Position numbers and translations under genes: made by a program
From: Oceaniglobus ichthyenteri
GTDB taxonomy: Bacteria > Pseudomonadota > Alphaproteobacteria > Rhodobacterales > Rhodobacteraceae
Length of the DNA: 64,000 nucleotides
Assembly (NCBI RefSeq): GCF_003057885.1
Contig: NZ_QAGK01000006.1
Span: 62,001 to 126,000, forward strand
Direction of reading: 5' to 3'
Notes under the pieces: model-generated
The model's database searches: none
What the model saw: the letters and a program-made list of their open reading frames with translations, nothing else
Told to the model about the DNA's origin: nothing
In this document: positions 20,101 to 28,822 of the stretch, in pieces
Layout of the letters: the number at the start of each line of letters is the position of its first letter
How positions within the stretch are numbered: position 1 is the stretch's first letter

Positions 20101-20495
20101 CGCCCTGTGATCAGCGCCTTTGGCTCAAAAACGGCGCGCACCTGGTTCAGTTGCGCCAGCGCAGAACCGTTGCCATCAAACACACCGACATCATAAAGTG
20201 TCAGTCGCGGCACGCCCCGCCGGTCAACAATCATCCCGATTTCGCCCAAATCCACCTTTCCCTGTTGCAGTTCCGCATTGATCCGGCGTTCAATTCGCAC
20301 GGTCACCCATTCGGGCACGATCAAATTCCGCTCGGTCAGGGCCAGCGCGGCAATGCCGGCAAACACCGCCATCACAAACGCCGAAAACAGCAACCAACCG
20401 GTCAGATACCCCATGCCACGGGCCACGCGCACCGCGCGCCGTCGGCGCGGCGCAGGCAGGGTCGGATCAAGGGGGGGCGGTTGGTGATGCGTCAT
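17175..20495 (-). CDS. AsmA-like / DUF3971 envelope protein (YhdP-type)
   Basis: A 1106-residue protein with a basic N-terminus (PRRRRAVRVARGMG), one membrane anchor at about residues 30-55 and a very long beta-rich periplasmic part with repeated short strands. The C-terminal 120 residues (GAISVVGLLEQLNGDGLVFEQTQ to GPVAKPAVSVNPLSILTPG) are typical of the AsmA/YhdP group, thought to move phospholipids between inner and outer membrane. Length is near that of YhdP. It is divergent from bcp and 44 bases upstream of queA on the same strand. The transport role is known of the family, not shown by this sequence. Confidence 0.82.
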   Translation of the reverse strand: MTHHQPPPLDPTLPAPRRRRAVRVARGMGYLTGWLLFSAFVMAVFAGIAALALTERNLIVPEWVTVRIERRINAELQQGKVDLGEIGMIVDRRGVPRLTLYDVGVFDGNGSALAQLNQVRAVFEPKALITGRIVPRSLTLDGAQITLRRAVDGTFSLSFGPGGAAFPGMSAVLAQVETILEQPLFANMRMAAVRDLTLSVEDARTARVWQIVGGQARLMQTPDSLDLTLLADVFNGTDNLAQLQLSARHQRRGGGAAITANITDVAAQDIALQSPALAFLGVLDAPISGALRATLNADGTLDELAGTLDIAAGAVQPRPETAPIAFDTARSYFTYRPADQKITFSEIEVESADLTASITGHAYLRDLSEQGFPRALVAQLRLDQLRLAPLGVFEDTLEFRQGAADLRLRLNPFTLDIGQLVLTEPGTGDSPRKYSATGRISADPEGWNVALDLDVPEIPTARALTLWPVPVAAKTRAWLGKNVSSGTLFNITGALRKRPTQRPDLAASFAFRDGSLSFLPEMLPMENASGYASIHRGRFAITMDSGVVVAPEGGEIDVGGSVLVVPNTREKPALGEFSLKSDSTLTAVLSLLNQPPLRILRNSPRGPDLADARAQMTTDLALRFQKGNTLADIDYASSGTLTDFRADGLVANRTLAADRLTVDVSPAAVVVSGTASIDKVPLTGRWRMGLAPEDRGTSRVQGRVELSSDTITRLGIGLPNGMVTGRGQGDITVDLVTGQPPKLRLSSDLAGVGLALGALSWAKPAGAKGDLTLNVTLGAPPVVNNLTVNAGGLQAAGRVSLAPGGGLDAAVFDRVRLSGWFDAPVTISGRGKGAPPAIAVRGGTLDFRRAGFAKGGGGSGGARGPISIALDQLVMTEGITLTDFTGRLDAGRATNGSFVARVNGGTAVKGELVSTAQGISLRLISADAGGVMRDAGLVKNGYDGPLEVILRPTGARGTYDGTLNIGRLRIRGAPAIADLLGAISVVGLLEQLNGDGLVFEQTQAAFRLTPSQVIVYQSSATGASLGISMDGIYDLASKQINMQGVISPIYLLNRIGSIFTRQGEGLFGFNFGLTGPVAKPAVSVNPLSILTPGMFRDIFRRPAPQR

Positions 20496-20564
20496 CGGGG
20501 TTTATCTTTGCGCGCCACGGTCTAAAACGAAACCTACAAAACCCACATCAAGGATCAATTTACC

Positions 20565-21035
20565 ATGAGTAGCCAAATTGCCCCCGCCTTTACCCTGCCC
20601 CGCGATGGCGGTGATACGGTGTCTTTGGCGGATTTCGCAGGCAAGATGGTGGTTTTGTATTTCTACCCCCGCGATGACACGCCCGGATGCACCAAACAGG
20701 CCCAGGGGTTCAGTGAACGCGCCGATGCTTTTGCCGCCGCAGGCGCCGTGGTCTTGGGTGTCAGCAAGGACAGCGTGAAAAAACATGACAAATTCCGCGA
20801 CAAGCACGGGCTGACCTTCGCCTTGCTCTCTGACGAGAACGATCAGGTGTGCGAGGCCTACGGTGTCTGGGTCGAAAAATCCATGTATGGCAAAACCTTC
20901 ATGGGGATCGAACGATCAACATTCCTGATTGATGGCAACGGTCAGATCGTGCGCGAATGGCGCAAGGTCAAGGTGCCCGGCCATGTGGATGAGGTGTTGA
21001 AGGCCGTGCAGGCGCACCAGGCCACCACAACCTGA
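20565..21035 (+). CDS. bcp: thioredoxin-dependent thiol peroxidase (Bcp/PrxQ-type peroxiredoxin)
   Basis: A 156-residue peroxiredoxin that reduces hydrogen peroxide and organic hydroperoxides. The peroxidatic cysteine is Cys42 in YPRDDTPGCTKQAQGF. The resolving cysteine that E. coli Bcp has five residues later is a glutamine here (Gln47). Another cysteine is at position 96 (DQVCEAYGVW). The protein may therefore act as a 1-Cys enzyme or use another partner. KTFMGIERSTFLIDGNG and the C-terminal VKVPGHVDEVL are standard. Confidence 0.94.
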   Translation: MSSQIAPAFTLPRDGGDTVSLADFAGKMVVLYFYPRDDTPGCTKQAQGFSERADAFAAAGAVVLGVSKDSVKKHDKFRDKHGLTFALLSDENDQVCEAYGVWVEKSMYGKTFMGIERSTFLIDGNGQIVREWRKVKVPGHVDEVLKAVQAHQATTT

Positions 21036-21105
21036 GGCAGATCAGAATGACACTATATACTATGCCGCAAATTTCGCTGACACGCCAAACGGATTGCCCC
21101 CTTTC

Positions 21106-21939
21106 ATGACCGATCACAAAACCCTGTCAGACATGGCCATTGATGTACTGACAACCGCGGATGGCCGCGCCAAAACCGCGCTTTCACACCGTTATGCGGC
21201 GCAATGGCGGGACGCACGGGCGGCCGGCACGCCACCCGAAATTGGCCTGGCCAACCCGCCCCTGCGCCCCGCACGGCCGGTTCGGCCTGAATTGCTGTCG
21301 CCGCGCGATGTGCCGCGCCGCCGCCCCGGTTCCCCCGAAGGCCGCATCGCATTGTTGCACGCCGTGGCGCATATCGAATTGAACGCGGTCGATCTGCACT
21401 GGGATATCATCGCGCGCTTTGCCGATGTCAAAATGCCGATCGGATATTATGACGATTGGGTAAAGGCCGCCGATGAGGAATCAAAACACTTCAATCTGAT
21501 GTGCGATTGCCTTGAATCCCTGGGCAGCCATTATGGCGCCCTGCCTGCCCATGCCGGAATGTGGCGCGCCGCCGAAGACACGGCACAAGATCACATGGGC
21601 CGGCTGGCCGTTGTGCCAATGGTTCTTGAGGCGCGGGGCCTTGATGTGACCCCCGGGATGATCGAAATTTTCCGCAAGGCCGGTGATAAGAACGCCGTCG
21701 CCGCCCTTGAAACCATCTATGGCGAAGAGGTCGCGCATGTCGCCTATGGCAGTAAATGGTTTCACTTTTTGTGCGGTCGCCATGATCTGGACCCAAAAGA
21801 AGTGTTTCACACTTTGGTGCGCCGATATTTCCACAGCACGCTAAAGCCCCCATTTAATGAAGAAAAAAGGGCCGAAGCGGGCCTACCTCCGGATTTCTAC
21901 TGGCCCCTGACCCAAGACGACCCCGATTCAGCCACCTGA
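21106..21939 (+). CDS. DUF455 ferritin-like protein
   Basis: A 277-residue protein of the ferritin-like DUF455 family. Four-helix-bundle metal ligands are visible as AVAHIELNAVDLHWD (near residue 88), DEESKHFNLMCDCLESLG (near 122) and YGEEVAHVAYGSKWF (near 205), giving the paired Glu and ExxH residues expected of a di-iron site. The family is related to the tRNA hydroxylase MiaE, but its own reaction is unproven. The ATG at 21106 (MTDHKTLSDMAIDVL) fits the family start better than an upstream TTG. It lies between bcp and the M23 gene on the same strand. Confidence 0.86.
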   Translation: MTDHKTLSDMAIDVLTTADGRAKTALSHRYAAQWRDARAAGTPPEIGLANPPLRPARPVRPELLSPRDVPRRRPGSPEGRIALLHAVAHIELNAVDLHWDIIARFADVKMPIGYYDDWVKAADEESKHFNLMCDCLESLGSHYGALPAHAGMWRAAEDTAQDHMGRLAVVPMVLEARGLDVTPGMIEIFRKAGDKNAVAALETIYGEEVAHVAYGSKWFHFLCGRHDLDPKEVFHTLVRRYFHSTLKPPFNEEKRAEAGLPPDFYWPLTQDDPDSAT

Positions 21940-22108
21940 GCGCCGCATTTCGGCAAAAATCCGCCGAACACAGGCGCGAACCCCCGCCCACCCCATCAAG
22001 ATCGTGCAAAATTGTTGCGACCAGTGGTCTGGCGCGATAACCACTTCACAGCCGGGGTTGGGGACCGAAGGCTGCCATGGGGAATGGCCATAGGACGGGA
22101 CGGAATAC

Positions 22109-23428
22109 GTGACAGGTAAGACAAACAACTTTATCAAGGCCGCGCTAGAGCGGGCTTTTCCGGAACAACGTTTGTTCCTTCGCTCGGATACGGAAACGCG
22201 GTTTATTCGTCTTTCATCGGGTACACAATTTCTGGCCGTATCCGGAAGCGCGGTTGTCGTCGGATGGTCAATCATCGCCACCGCCATTCTGCTGATGGAC
22301 TCCATTGGGGCGGGAAACATTCGTGATCAGGCAATCCGTGAACAAGCGACCTATGAAAAGCGTCTGAACGCCCTGTCGATTGAACGCGACGCCAGTGCCC
22401 AGGCCGCGCGCAATGCACAGGAACGGTTCAATTCTGCCCTGAAACGCGTTTCGATGATGCAATCCACCCTGTTGGAATCCGAGGCGCGGCGCACCGAATT
22501 TGAAACCGGCATCGCCCTGACCCAAGACACCCTGCGCCGCACCATCAAAGAGCGTGACGAGGCCCGGATCGAAACCGCCGAACTGACCCAGAAATTAGAA
22601 GACACTGGCCTGAATAGCCGCGAAAAAGGCCGCATGGTCGATGCCGAAGCAACCATGGATCTGCTCGCCTCGGCGTTGAACAACACCGCCGCCGAGCGTG
22701 ATCATATGGCCCACGAGGCCGCCGAGGCCGAAGCCTTTGCCGAAGCGGTCATCAATGATCGCAAGCTGGTCGAAATGCGCAATGACCGGATTTTCACCCA
22801 GCTGGAAGACGCGGTAACGATCTCGATCGCGCCGCTCGACAAGATGTTTCGCGCTGCCGGTCTGGATACCGATTCGCTGCTGAACTCGGTGCGCAAGGGA
22901 TACTCGGGCCAAGGCGGCCCGCTGACCCCGATCACATTCTCGACCAAAGGCGAAGGACCCGATGCCGACTCCCTGCGCGCCAATGGAATTCTGGATAAAC
23001 TCGACCGGATGAACATGTACCGCATCGCGGCGCAAAAGGCTCCGTTTGCCCTGCCGATCAAATCGGCGTTCCGCTTTACCAGCGGGTTTGGTCCCCGTTG
23101 GGGCCGGATGCACAGCGGAACAGATTTCGCCGCGGCCCATGGCACTCCGATCCATTCCACCGCTGATGGTGTGATTATCCATGCGGGCTGGCAATCGGGC
23201 TATGGCCGTCTGGTCAAAATCCAGCATGAATTTGGAATTGAAACCCGCTATGCGCATATGTCCAAGATTCACGTGAAAGTGGGCCAAAGGGTCTCGCGCG
23301 GGGACCGTATTGGTGATATGGGGAACACCGGGCGTTCTACCGGAACCCATCTTCATTATGAGGTGCGCGTGGGCGGACGAGCCGTCAATCCGATGACCTA
23401 TATCAAGGCAGCGAAAGATGTTTTCTAA
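22109..23428 (+). CDS. M23 family peptidoglycan endopeptidase (LmdC-like)
   Basis: A 439-residue inner-membrane-anchored, periplasmic metallopeptidase. A cytoplasmic N-terminus is followed by one membrane segment near residues 40-65, a coiled-coil region (about 75-230) and a C-terminal LytM domain with zinc ligands in HSGTDFAAAHG and the final HLHYE. The family cleaves peptide cross-links of peptidoglycan. The start is GTG at 22109 with a GGGACGGA-type ribosome site. The last 11 bases overlap the bactofilin gene, so the two are probably translated together; such pairs shape or bend cells in other bacteria. Confidence 0.92.
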   Translation: MTGKTNNFIKAALERAFPEQRLFLRSDTETRFIRLSSGTQFLAVSGSAVVVGWSIIATAILLMDSIGAGNIRDQAIREQATYEKRLNALSIERDASAQAARNAQERFNSALKRVSMMQSTLLESEARRTEFETGIALTQDTLRRTIKERDEARIETAELTQKLEDTGLNSREKGRMVDAEATMDLLASALNNTAAERDHMAHEAAEAEAFAEAVINDRKLVEMRNDRIFTQLEDAVTISIAPLDKMFRAAGLDTDSLLNSVRKGYSGQGGPLTPITFSTKGEGPDADSLRANGILDKLDRMNMYRIAAQKAPFALPIKSAFRFTSGFGPRWGRMHSGTDFAAAHGTPIHSTADGVIIHAGWQSGYGRLVKIQHEFGIETRYAHMSKIHVKVGQRVSRGDRIGDMGNTGRSTGTHLHYEVRVGGRAVNPMTYIKAAKDVF

Positions 23429-23939
23429 AAGCAAAATCAACGAGCCGGGACCAAAACAGGGAGGCGAATCTGTGCAACCATCAAATGCCCCGTCCAAAGA
23501 CGGCAGCGCATCCCCCCGTACGTCAACTGATTTCTCGCCGTCGGCGCCCAAGGCAAAGCCGCCAGCGTCAATCCTTTCGGCTGATCTGGTGATCAAGGGC
23601 AACCTCAAAACCACTGGCGACATTCAGATCGAAGGCACCGTCGAAGGTGACATTCGCGCCCATCTGTTGACTGTCGGCGAAGGTGCCACCGTCAAAGGCG
23701 AAGTCATGGCCGACGATGTGATCGTGAACGGCAAAGTCGTGGGCCGGGTCCGTGGATTGAAGGTACGTCTGACATCAACCGCAAAGGTCGAAGGCGACAT
23801 CATTCACAAGACCATCGCCATCGAATCCGGTGCCCATTTTGAAGGCTCCGTGCAGCGCCGCGATGATCCGCTGAACCCGTCAGGCCAAGGCAACGCCCCC
23901 CGCCCCGGCGCCGCCGCGGATGCACCGCCCAAAGGCTGA
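23418..23939 (+). CDS. bactofilin
   Basis: A 173-residue cytoskeletal protein that polymerises without nucleotides. The central bactofilin domain (about residues 50-150) is a right-handed beta-helix, seen as short hydrophobic repeats such as DIQIEGTVEGDIRAHLLTVGEGATVKGEV (periodic Gly, Val and Ile). It is flanked by proline-rich disordered tails, also usual in the family. It starts inside the end of the M23 peptidase gene in another frame. In Hyphomonas and Helicobacter a bactofilin positions an M23 peptidase, so a shape-determining module is likely. A strong terminator follows. Confidence 0.95.
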   Translation: MFSKSKINEPGPKQGGESVQPSNAPSKDGSASPRTSTDFSPSAPKAKPPASILSADLVIKGNLKTTGDIQIEGTVEGDIRAHLLTVGEGATVKGEVMADDVIVNGKVVGRVRGLKVRLTSTAKVEGDIIHKTIAIESGAHFEGSVQRRDDPLNPSGQGNAPRPGAAADAPPKG

Positions 23940-23960
23940 TAACACCTTGATATTCAATTA

Positions 23961-23999
23961 AAAACAGGCCCCGCAGTTTTGCTGCGGGGCCTGTTTTTT
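23961..23999. terminator. intrinsic terminator, probably bidirectional
   Basis: A perfect 14-base-pair stem (23963-23976 with 23982-23995) encloses a five-base loop and runs into six T residues. An A-rich stretch on the other side makes it work in reverse as well. It lies between the bactofilin gene and the converging DUF2189 gene and can end transcription from both. Confidence 0.93.
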
Positions 24000-24044
24000 G
24001 TCGGGGTCATGTGAATTACAGAATCGTCTTTCGCATCTGGGCCG

Positions 24045-24818
24045 TTATGCCCAAATCAAAGTTCGCCGATACAAATGCCAGGTCGCATGGCCCAGAACCG
24101 GCAAGACAACGCAAAGCCCCAGAAACAAAGGCACCATTCCAATCAGGCTAAGCGTGGCAACAATCACCCCCCAAGCAAACAAAACGGCGGTGTTTTTCAC
24201 AACGCATTGCACGCTCAGAATCATCGCGGTGACGAAATCCAATTCCCGTTCCAACAACATTGGCAGGCTCATGCAGGTCAGGGCAAACAACAAAAATGCC
24301 AACACGCCCCCCACCACAAATTCAACCGCCAACATGGTCAAACCGTTGGAAGACAGCAACAATTCAAAGACGTTGCCAACTTTGGCCATCGGGTTAAGCC
24401 CAAGAAACAAGGCAAAAATCATGTGCGCCAGAAACGTCCAGAACAGAAAATAAATAACGATCAATCCGCCAATCCAAGGGATCTGCCGACTGCGTTCTGA
24501 CCAGACCACTCCCAGAACCGCGCGCCAATCCAATGGCCTTCCCTGCTCCAATCGGCGACTGACGTCGTATAATCCGACGGCGGCAAACGGCGCGACCAAG
24601 GGAAAGCCCAGAGATGTCGCCAATGTCCAGGATACCGTGCCAGCGCCCAGAACGATCATGGCAATCCCGGCCACGGCATAAAACCCGCCAAAGAACAGGC
24701 CAAATCCCGGTGCTGCGCGAAAATCCCGCCACCCCAGGGCCAAAGCCGCCCAAAGATCGCCAAGGTCGAGTTTGACAATTTCGGGCCGCGTGGCGGGCGC
24801 TGTTGTTACATCCGTCAT
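24045..24818 (-). CDS. DUF2189 membrane protein
   Basis: A 257-residue integral membrane protein with about six hydrophobic segments. The DUF2189 family is recognised from LDLGDLWAALALGWRDFRAAPGFGLFFGGFYAVAG at the start, the AAVGLYDVSRRLEQGRPLDW loop and the C-terminal PVLGHATWHLYRRTL. No function is established. A perfect FNR-type box (24876-24889) stands 58 bases upstream of the ATG, which suggests expression at low oxygen. It is convergent with the bactofilin gene across the terminator at 23961. Confidence 0.88.
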   Translation of the reverse strand: MTDVTTAPATRPEIVKLDLGDLWAALALGWRDFRAAPGFGLFFGGFYAVAGIAMIVLGAGTVSWTLATSLGFPLVAPFAAVGLYDVSRRLEQGRPLDWRAVLGVVWSERSRQIPWIGGLIVIYFLFWTFLAHMIFALFLGLNPMAKVGNVFELLLSSNGLTMLAVEFVVGGVLAFLLFALTCMSLPMLLERELDFVTAMILSVQCVVKNTAVLFAWGVIVATLSLIGMVPLFLGLCVVLPVLGHATWHLYRRTLIWA

Positions 24819-24875
24819 TCAAAACCTCCGGCAGTGTGATGGAGTTCAGCCTGAACGATGCACAAAATACCCACG

Positions 24876-24889
24876 TTGATTCAAATCAA
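24876..24889 (-). promoter_or_regulatory. FNR/FnrL-type binding site
   Basis: TTGAT-TCAA-ATCAA is an exact match to the FNR consensus TTGAT-N4-ATCAA and lies within the longer palindrome GTTGATTCAAATCAAC. It is centred about 64 bases upstream of the DUF2189 start. In Rhodobacterales such sites are bound by FnrL, and similar ones by Dnr/NnrR regulators. Confidence 0.7.
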
Positions 24890-24924
24890 CACCGCGCGCC
24901 CCAAGACCAAACAAATAATCGAAT

Positions 24925-24940
24925 GCGGGCGCATGCCCGC
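24925..24940 (-). terminator. possible weak terminator after prfB
   Basis: GCGGGC and GCCCGC form a six-pair stem with a four-base loop, ten bases past the prfB stop. On the prfB strand it is followed by the T-rich ATTCGATTATTTGTTT. The T run is interrupted, so termination would be partial. Confidence 0.3.
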
Positions 24941-24949
24941 TCCGTTTGG

Positions 24950-26077
24950 TCAATCGTCGGCGTTTGCCTCGGCGCGGGATTTGCCGGTCAGATCCATCGC
25001 CAGAGTCGCCGCCATCAGCCGATCCAGATCACCGTCCAAAACGCCTTGGGTGTCTGACGTTTCAAAATTGGTGCGCAAATCTTTGACCATTTGATACGGC
25101 TGTAAAACATAACTGCGAATTTGGTTACCCCAACCCGCCGCACCCTTGGCATCATGGGCCTCGTTGATCGCTTCGTTGCGCCGGTCCAGCTCTAATTGAT
25201 ACAGGCGAGATTTCAGCGCCTTCATCGCAATATCGCGGTTCTGATGCTGTGATTTTTCCGAACTGGTCACAACGATGCCGGTCGGAATGTGGGTGATGCG
25301 CACCGCCGAATCGGTGGTGTTCACGTGCTGTCCACCGGCCCCGGATGAGCGGTACGTGTCGAGCCTGATATCGCTTGGATTGACCTCGATTTCGATGTCA
25401 TCATCCACCACCGGATACACCCAGACCGATGAAAACGACGTATGCCGCCGCGCCGCGCTGTCATAGGGTGAAATGCGCACCAGGCGGTGCACACCCGATT
25501 CCGATTTCAACCAGCCATAGGCATTGGGGCCTGAAATCTTGTAAGCGGCGGATTTGATGCCCGCCTCTTCGCCCGGTGTTTCCGATTGCAATTCAACGGT
25601 ATAACCTTTCTTTTCGGCCCACCGCACATACATTCGCGCCAACATCGACGCCCAATCGCAACTTTCGGTGCCCCCCGCACCACTGTTGATTTCCAGGAAC
25701 GTATCGTTGCCGTCCGCCTCGCCGTTCAGCAGCGCCTCGATCTCGGCCTTGGCCGCCCGTTCGACAAGCTTTTTCAACGCGGCCACTGCCTCGTTGACGA
25801 TCTCATCGTCTTCCTCGATCTCACCCATCTCGATCAGTTCGACGTTATCGGAAAGCTCTTGCGCCATACCATCATGAAGCGCGATGGCATCAACCAATGT
25901 CTGCCGGTCGCGCATCAGCTTTTGCGCCTTGTCCGGATCATCCCAAAGATCGGGGGTTTCCACCATGGCGTTGAATTCTTCAAGGCGGTGATCGGCGGTG
26001 TCGCGGTTCATCCGCTGCCCGATCAGGGTGATGGATTTCTCGATCGCTTCGACCATATTTTGTGCTTCGGCGCGCAT
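24950..26077 (-). CDS. prfB: peptide chain release factor 2
   Basis: A 375-residue class I release factor that reads UGA and UAA stop codons. The catalytic GGQ is at residues 248-250 ([17 protein letters not shown]). The stop-recognition tripeptide, SPF in E. coli, is SPY here (203-205). The gene is one uninterrupted frame; the programmed frameshift near codon 25 found in E. coli is absent, as expected in Alphaproteobacteria. It lies downstream of the PBP1A gene with a 71-base gap, as usual in Rhodobacterales. Confidence 0.97.
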   Translation of the reverse strand: MRAEAQNMVEAIEKSITLIGQRMNRDTADHRLEEFNAMVETPDLWDDPDKAQKLMRDRQTLVDAIALHDGMAQELSDNVELIEMGEIEEDDEIVNEAVAALKKLVERAAKAEIEALLNGEADGNDTFLEINSGAGGTESCDWASMLARMYVRWAEKKGYTVELQSETPGEEAGIKSAAYKISGPNAYGWLKSESGVHRLVRISPYDSAARRHTSFSSVWVYPVVDDDIEIEVNPSDIRLDTYRSSGAGGQHVNTTDSAVRITHIPTGIVVTSSEKSQHQNRDIAMKALKSRLYQLELDRRNEAINEAHDAKGAAGWGNQIRSYVLQPYQMVKDLRTNFETSDTQGVLDGDLDRLMAATLAMDLTGKSRAEANADD

Positions 26078-26148
26078 AGTCTTCCAATTCGCAAGGTGGA
26101 TCTTCGGCCCCCGCTGATACCAACGGGGCGCCGACAGGGCAAGCGCGC

Positions 26149-28704
26149 CTAGTACAATCCGCCCGATGACAGCGACCCAAAGGTCGCTTTTTTCTTCGGA
26201 ATGACCACGACATCACCGGTTGATGTGCGCACCTGCGCGCCGCCGTCATCCGACTGCCCCTCCTGGAACAACGACAGATCGCTGCCCATGGACCAGCCCC
26301 CATCAAAGGCAACGCCAAAAATCGGCTCTTCGCCCAGACGGAAATATTCGGCAACCACATCGGGACCGCTGGCATCATCGGACAGACGCGCCCCTGTGTG
26401 GCGGTTGATCTTGATGAACTGGCCACCGGGGGGCACTTCGAATGGGCCGCCGCCGTATTTCTTTACGGCCTCTTGCATGAAGCGGTTGAACACCGGGGCG
26501 CACAATCCGCCGCCGGATCCGGATTTGCCCATCGGGCGGGGCCGGTCATAACCGATGTAACAGCCTGCCGCGATTGTGCTGGTAAAGCCCACGAACCACG
26601 CGTCTTTTTCATCATTGGTGGTGCCGGTCTTGCCTGCGGTCGGCACGCCCAGATTAACTTTGCCGCGGGCGGTGCCGCGCTCAACCACGCCCTGCATCAT
26701 CGAGGTCAGCTGATAGGCGGTGATTGCATCCATCACCCGCTCCCGGTTGCTGGTGATTGCGGGGGCGGCCCCGGGATCAATCGATGCGATCTGACATTCG
26801 GGGCAGGCGCGCTGATCGTGTTTGTACACGGTCGCGCCATAGCGGTCTTGCACGCGGTCAACCAGCGTGGGTTCAACCCGTTCGCCACCATTAGCAAACA
26901 TGGAATAGGCGGCGACCATCTTGAACAGCGTGGTTTCTTCCGATCCCAGTGCCCCGGCCAGATAGCGGCCCATGTTATCATAAACGCCAAAGCGTTCGGC
27001 ATAGCGGCCAACCGTATCCATGCCCACCTCTTCGGCCAATCGCACCGTCATCAGGTTGCGCGATTGCTCAATCCCGGTGCGCAGGGGGGTGGGGCCGTAA
27101 TACCGGTTGGAATAGTTTTTGGGCCGCCAGATGCCCTGGGGTGTGTTCACCTCGATCGGGGCATCGACCACCACCGTTGCCGGGCTGAATCCACTGTCCA
27201 GTGCGGCAGCATACACAAAGGGTTTGAACGACGATCCCGGCTGGCGCGTGGCCTGGGTGGCACGGTTGAACACGGAATGTTGGTAACTGAACCCGCCCTG
27301 CATCGCCAGAACCCGGCCGGTGTTTACATCCATCGCCATGAACGCGCCCTGCACTTCTGGCACCTGGCGCAATGTCCAGCGGATGAAACTGCCGTCGCTG
27401 TCGCTGGTCATGCGGCGCACCAGAACCACCTCGCCAACCTCCAGCAGATCGCCCGCGACCTTGGCCCGATTACCAAGCGATCCATCGCGCCGCCGCTTGC
27501 GCGCCCAGCCCACATCGGCCGGTTCAATCCAGTGGCCATTGCCCTCATCCGCAACGCTTTCGATGCCCAGGCGGGCGCTGGTCTGGCCCACTTCCAACAC
27601 CACCGCCGGATACCAGGGATTTTCAAGTTCAACGTCGCGCGACACCGCAACATTCGACAGCGCGGCGCGCCAGCTTTCTTCGGTGGTCAGTTGATCGGCA
27701 GGAATGGTTTTGCCCGTCCCCCGCCAAATCCCGGTCGAGCGGTCGAAACTTTCCAACTGCTGTTGCAACGCTTCGGCTGCGACCTTTTGCAATTGCGGGT
27801 CAATCGTGGCGCGCACACTCATCCCACCTGAGAAAAACTCACCCTCGCCAAAATCGTTGCTCAGTTGGCGGCGGATTTCATCGGTGAAATAGTCGCGCGG
27901 CGGCAAGGCCGATTTGAACGATTCAAAATCGTCGTTCTGCACCGATTGCAAAGGGGCCAGGCGCGATGTGCGGTATTGTTCTTCGCTGATATAACCGTTT
28001 TCCCACATTTCCCGCAGCACAAAATTGCGCCGAGTGATGGCGCGTTCCTTGTCGCGCACCGGGTGATAGCGCGACGGCGCCTTGGGCAACACCGCCAGAT
28101 ATGCGGCCTCTTCGGGGTTCAGCTCGCTCAATGGCTTGTTGAAATAGGTTTGCGCCGCAGCGGTCACACCAAAACTGTTTTGCCCCAGGAAAATTTCGTT
28201 CAGATACAACTCAAGAATCTTGTCCTTGCTCAGGGTGGTTTCGATCCGGCTGGCCAGGATCAATTCCTTGATCTTGCGCTCGGCGCTGCGCTCACCGCCC
28301 AACAGAAAGTTCTTCATCACCTGCTGCGTGATCGTTGACGCCCCGCGCAGCGCGCCGCCCCGTGCTGCATCAATCGCCGCCGCAACCATGCCGCGCGGAT
28401 CATACCCCTTGTGGGTATAAAAATTCTTGTCTTCTGCAGAAATAAACGCGCCTTTTACAAGATCGGGGATTTCGTCCGCCGGGGTAAACAGGCGGCGTTC
28501 TTCGGCAAATTCATCAATGATGCGCCCTTCGCGCGAATAAATCCGCGAAATCGTCGGCGGCGTGTATTGGGCCAACTGATCGGTGTTGGGCAAGTCACGG
28601 GAATACATCCAGAAAATCGCACCGATGGTCAGCGCGGCAAACATCACCCCGATGGTTACCCAACTGAAAATCGCGCCAAAAAATGACAGCACAAAGCGGA
28701 TCAT
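26149..28704 (-). CDS. mrcA: penicillin-binding protein 1A (bifunctional transglycosylase/transpeptidase)
   Basis: An 851-residue inner-membrane enzyme that polymerises and cross-links peptidoglycan. A short cytoplasmic tail and a membrane segment (residues 8-33) precede the GT51 domain, with [15 protein letters not shown] and [16 protein letters not shown]. The transpeptidase domain has the SxxK motif in GSSFKPF (near residue 490), SRN near 555 and KTG in [18 protein letters not shown] near 690. An OB-like insert ([15 protein letters not shown]) is typical of class A PBPs. It is likely transcribed from its own promoter (28733-28761) as well as with amiC. Confidence 0.96.
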   Translation of the reverse strand: MIRFVLSFFGAIFSWVTIGVMFAALTIGAIFWMYSRDLPNTDQLAQYTPPTISRIYSREGRIIDEFAEERRLFTPADEIPDLVKGAFISAEDKNFYTHKGYDPRGMVAAAIDAARGGALRGASTITQQVMKNFLLGGERSAERKIKELILASRIETTLSKDKILELYLNEIFLGQNSFGVTAAAQTYFNKPLSELNPEEAAYLAVLPKAPSRYHPVRDKERAITRRNFVLREMWENGYISEEQYRTSRLAPLQSVQNDDFESFKSALPPRDYFTDEIRRQLSNDFGEGEFFSGGMSVRATIDPQLQKVAAEALQQQLESFDRSTGIWRGTGKTIPADQLTTEESWRAALSNVAVSRDVELENPWYPAVVLEVGQTSARLGIESVADEGNGHWIEPADVGWARKRRRDGSLGNRAKVAGDLLEVGEVVLVRRMTSDSDGSFIRWTLRQVPEVQGAFMAMDVNTGRVLAMQGGFSYQHSVFNRATQATRQPGSSFKPFVYAAALDSGFSPATVVVDAPIEVNTPQGIWRPKNYSNRYYGPTPLRTGIEQSRNLMTVRLAEEVGMDTVGRYAERFGVYDNMGRYLAGALGSEETTLFKMVAAYSMFANGGERVEPTLVDRVQDRYGATVYKHDQRACPECQIASIDPGAAPAITSNRERVMDAITAYQLTSMMQGVVERGTARGKVNLGVPTAGKTGTTNDEKDAWFVGFTSTIAAGCYIGYDRPRPMGKSGSGGGLCAPVFNRFMQEAVKKYGGGPFEVPPGGQFIKINRHTGARLSDDASGPDVVAEYFRLGEEPIFGVAFDGGWSMGSDLSLFQEGQSDDGGAQVRTSTGDVVVIPKKKATFGSLSSGGLY

Positions 28705-28732
28705 TCACCAAAACTCCCAAATCACTGTCATT

Positions 28733-28761
28733 GTTATATAGGGTCGCCAAACCGGGGTCAA
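28733..28761 (-). promoter_or_regulatory. sigma-70-type promoter of the PBP1A gene
   Basis: On the minus strand TTGACC (28761-28756), a 17-base spacer and TATAAC (28738-28733) form a near-consensus promoter. Transcription would start around 28726, about 22 bases before the ATG at 28704. This would give mrcA, and perhaps prfB, expression independent of amiC. Confidence 0.6.
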
Positions 28762-28822
28762 AACAAGCCGGGCAATTTGCCGCCCAACCCGGCGTCACAA
28801 ACGCGTCACTGGCCGGTGTAGG

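Noticed and set aside
24950-26077. Programmed +1 frameshift in prfB, as in E. coli
   Set aside because: The frame is continuous from the ATG at 26077 through the GGQ domain, with no early in-frame stop.
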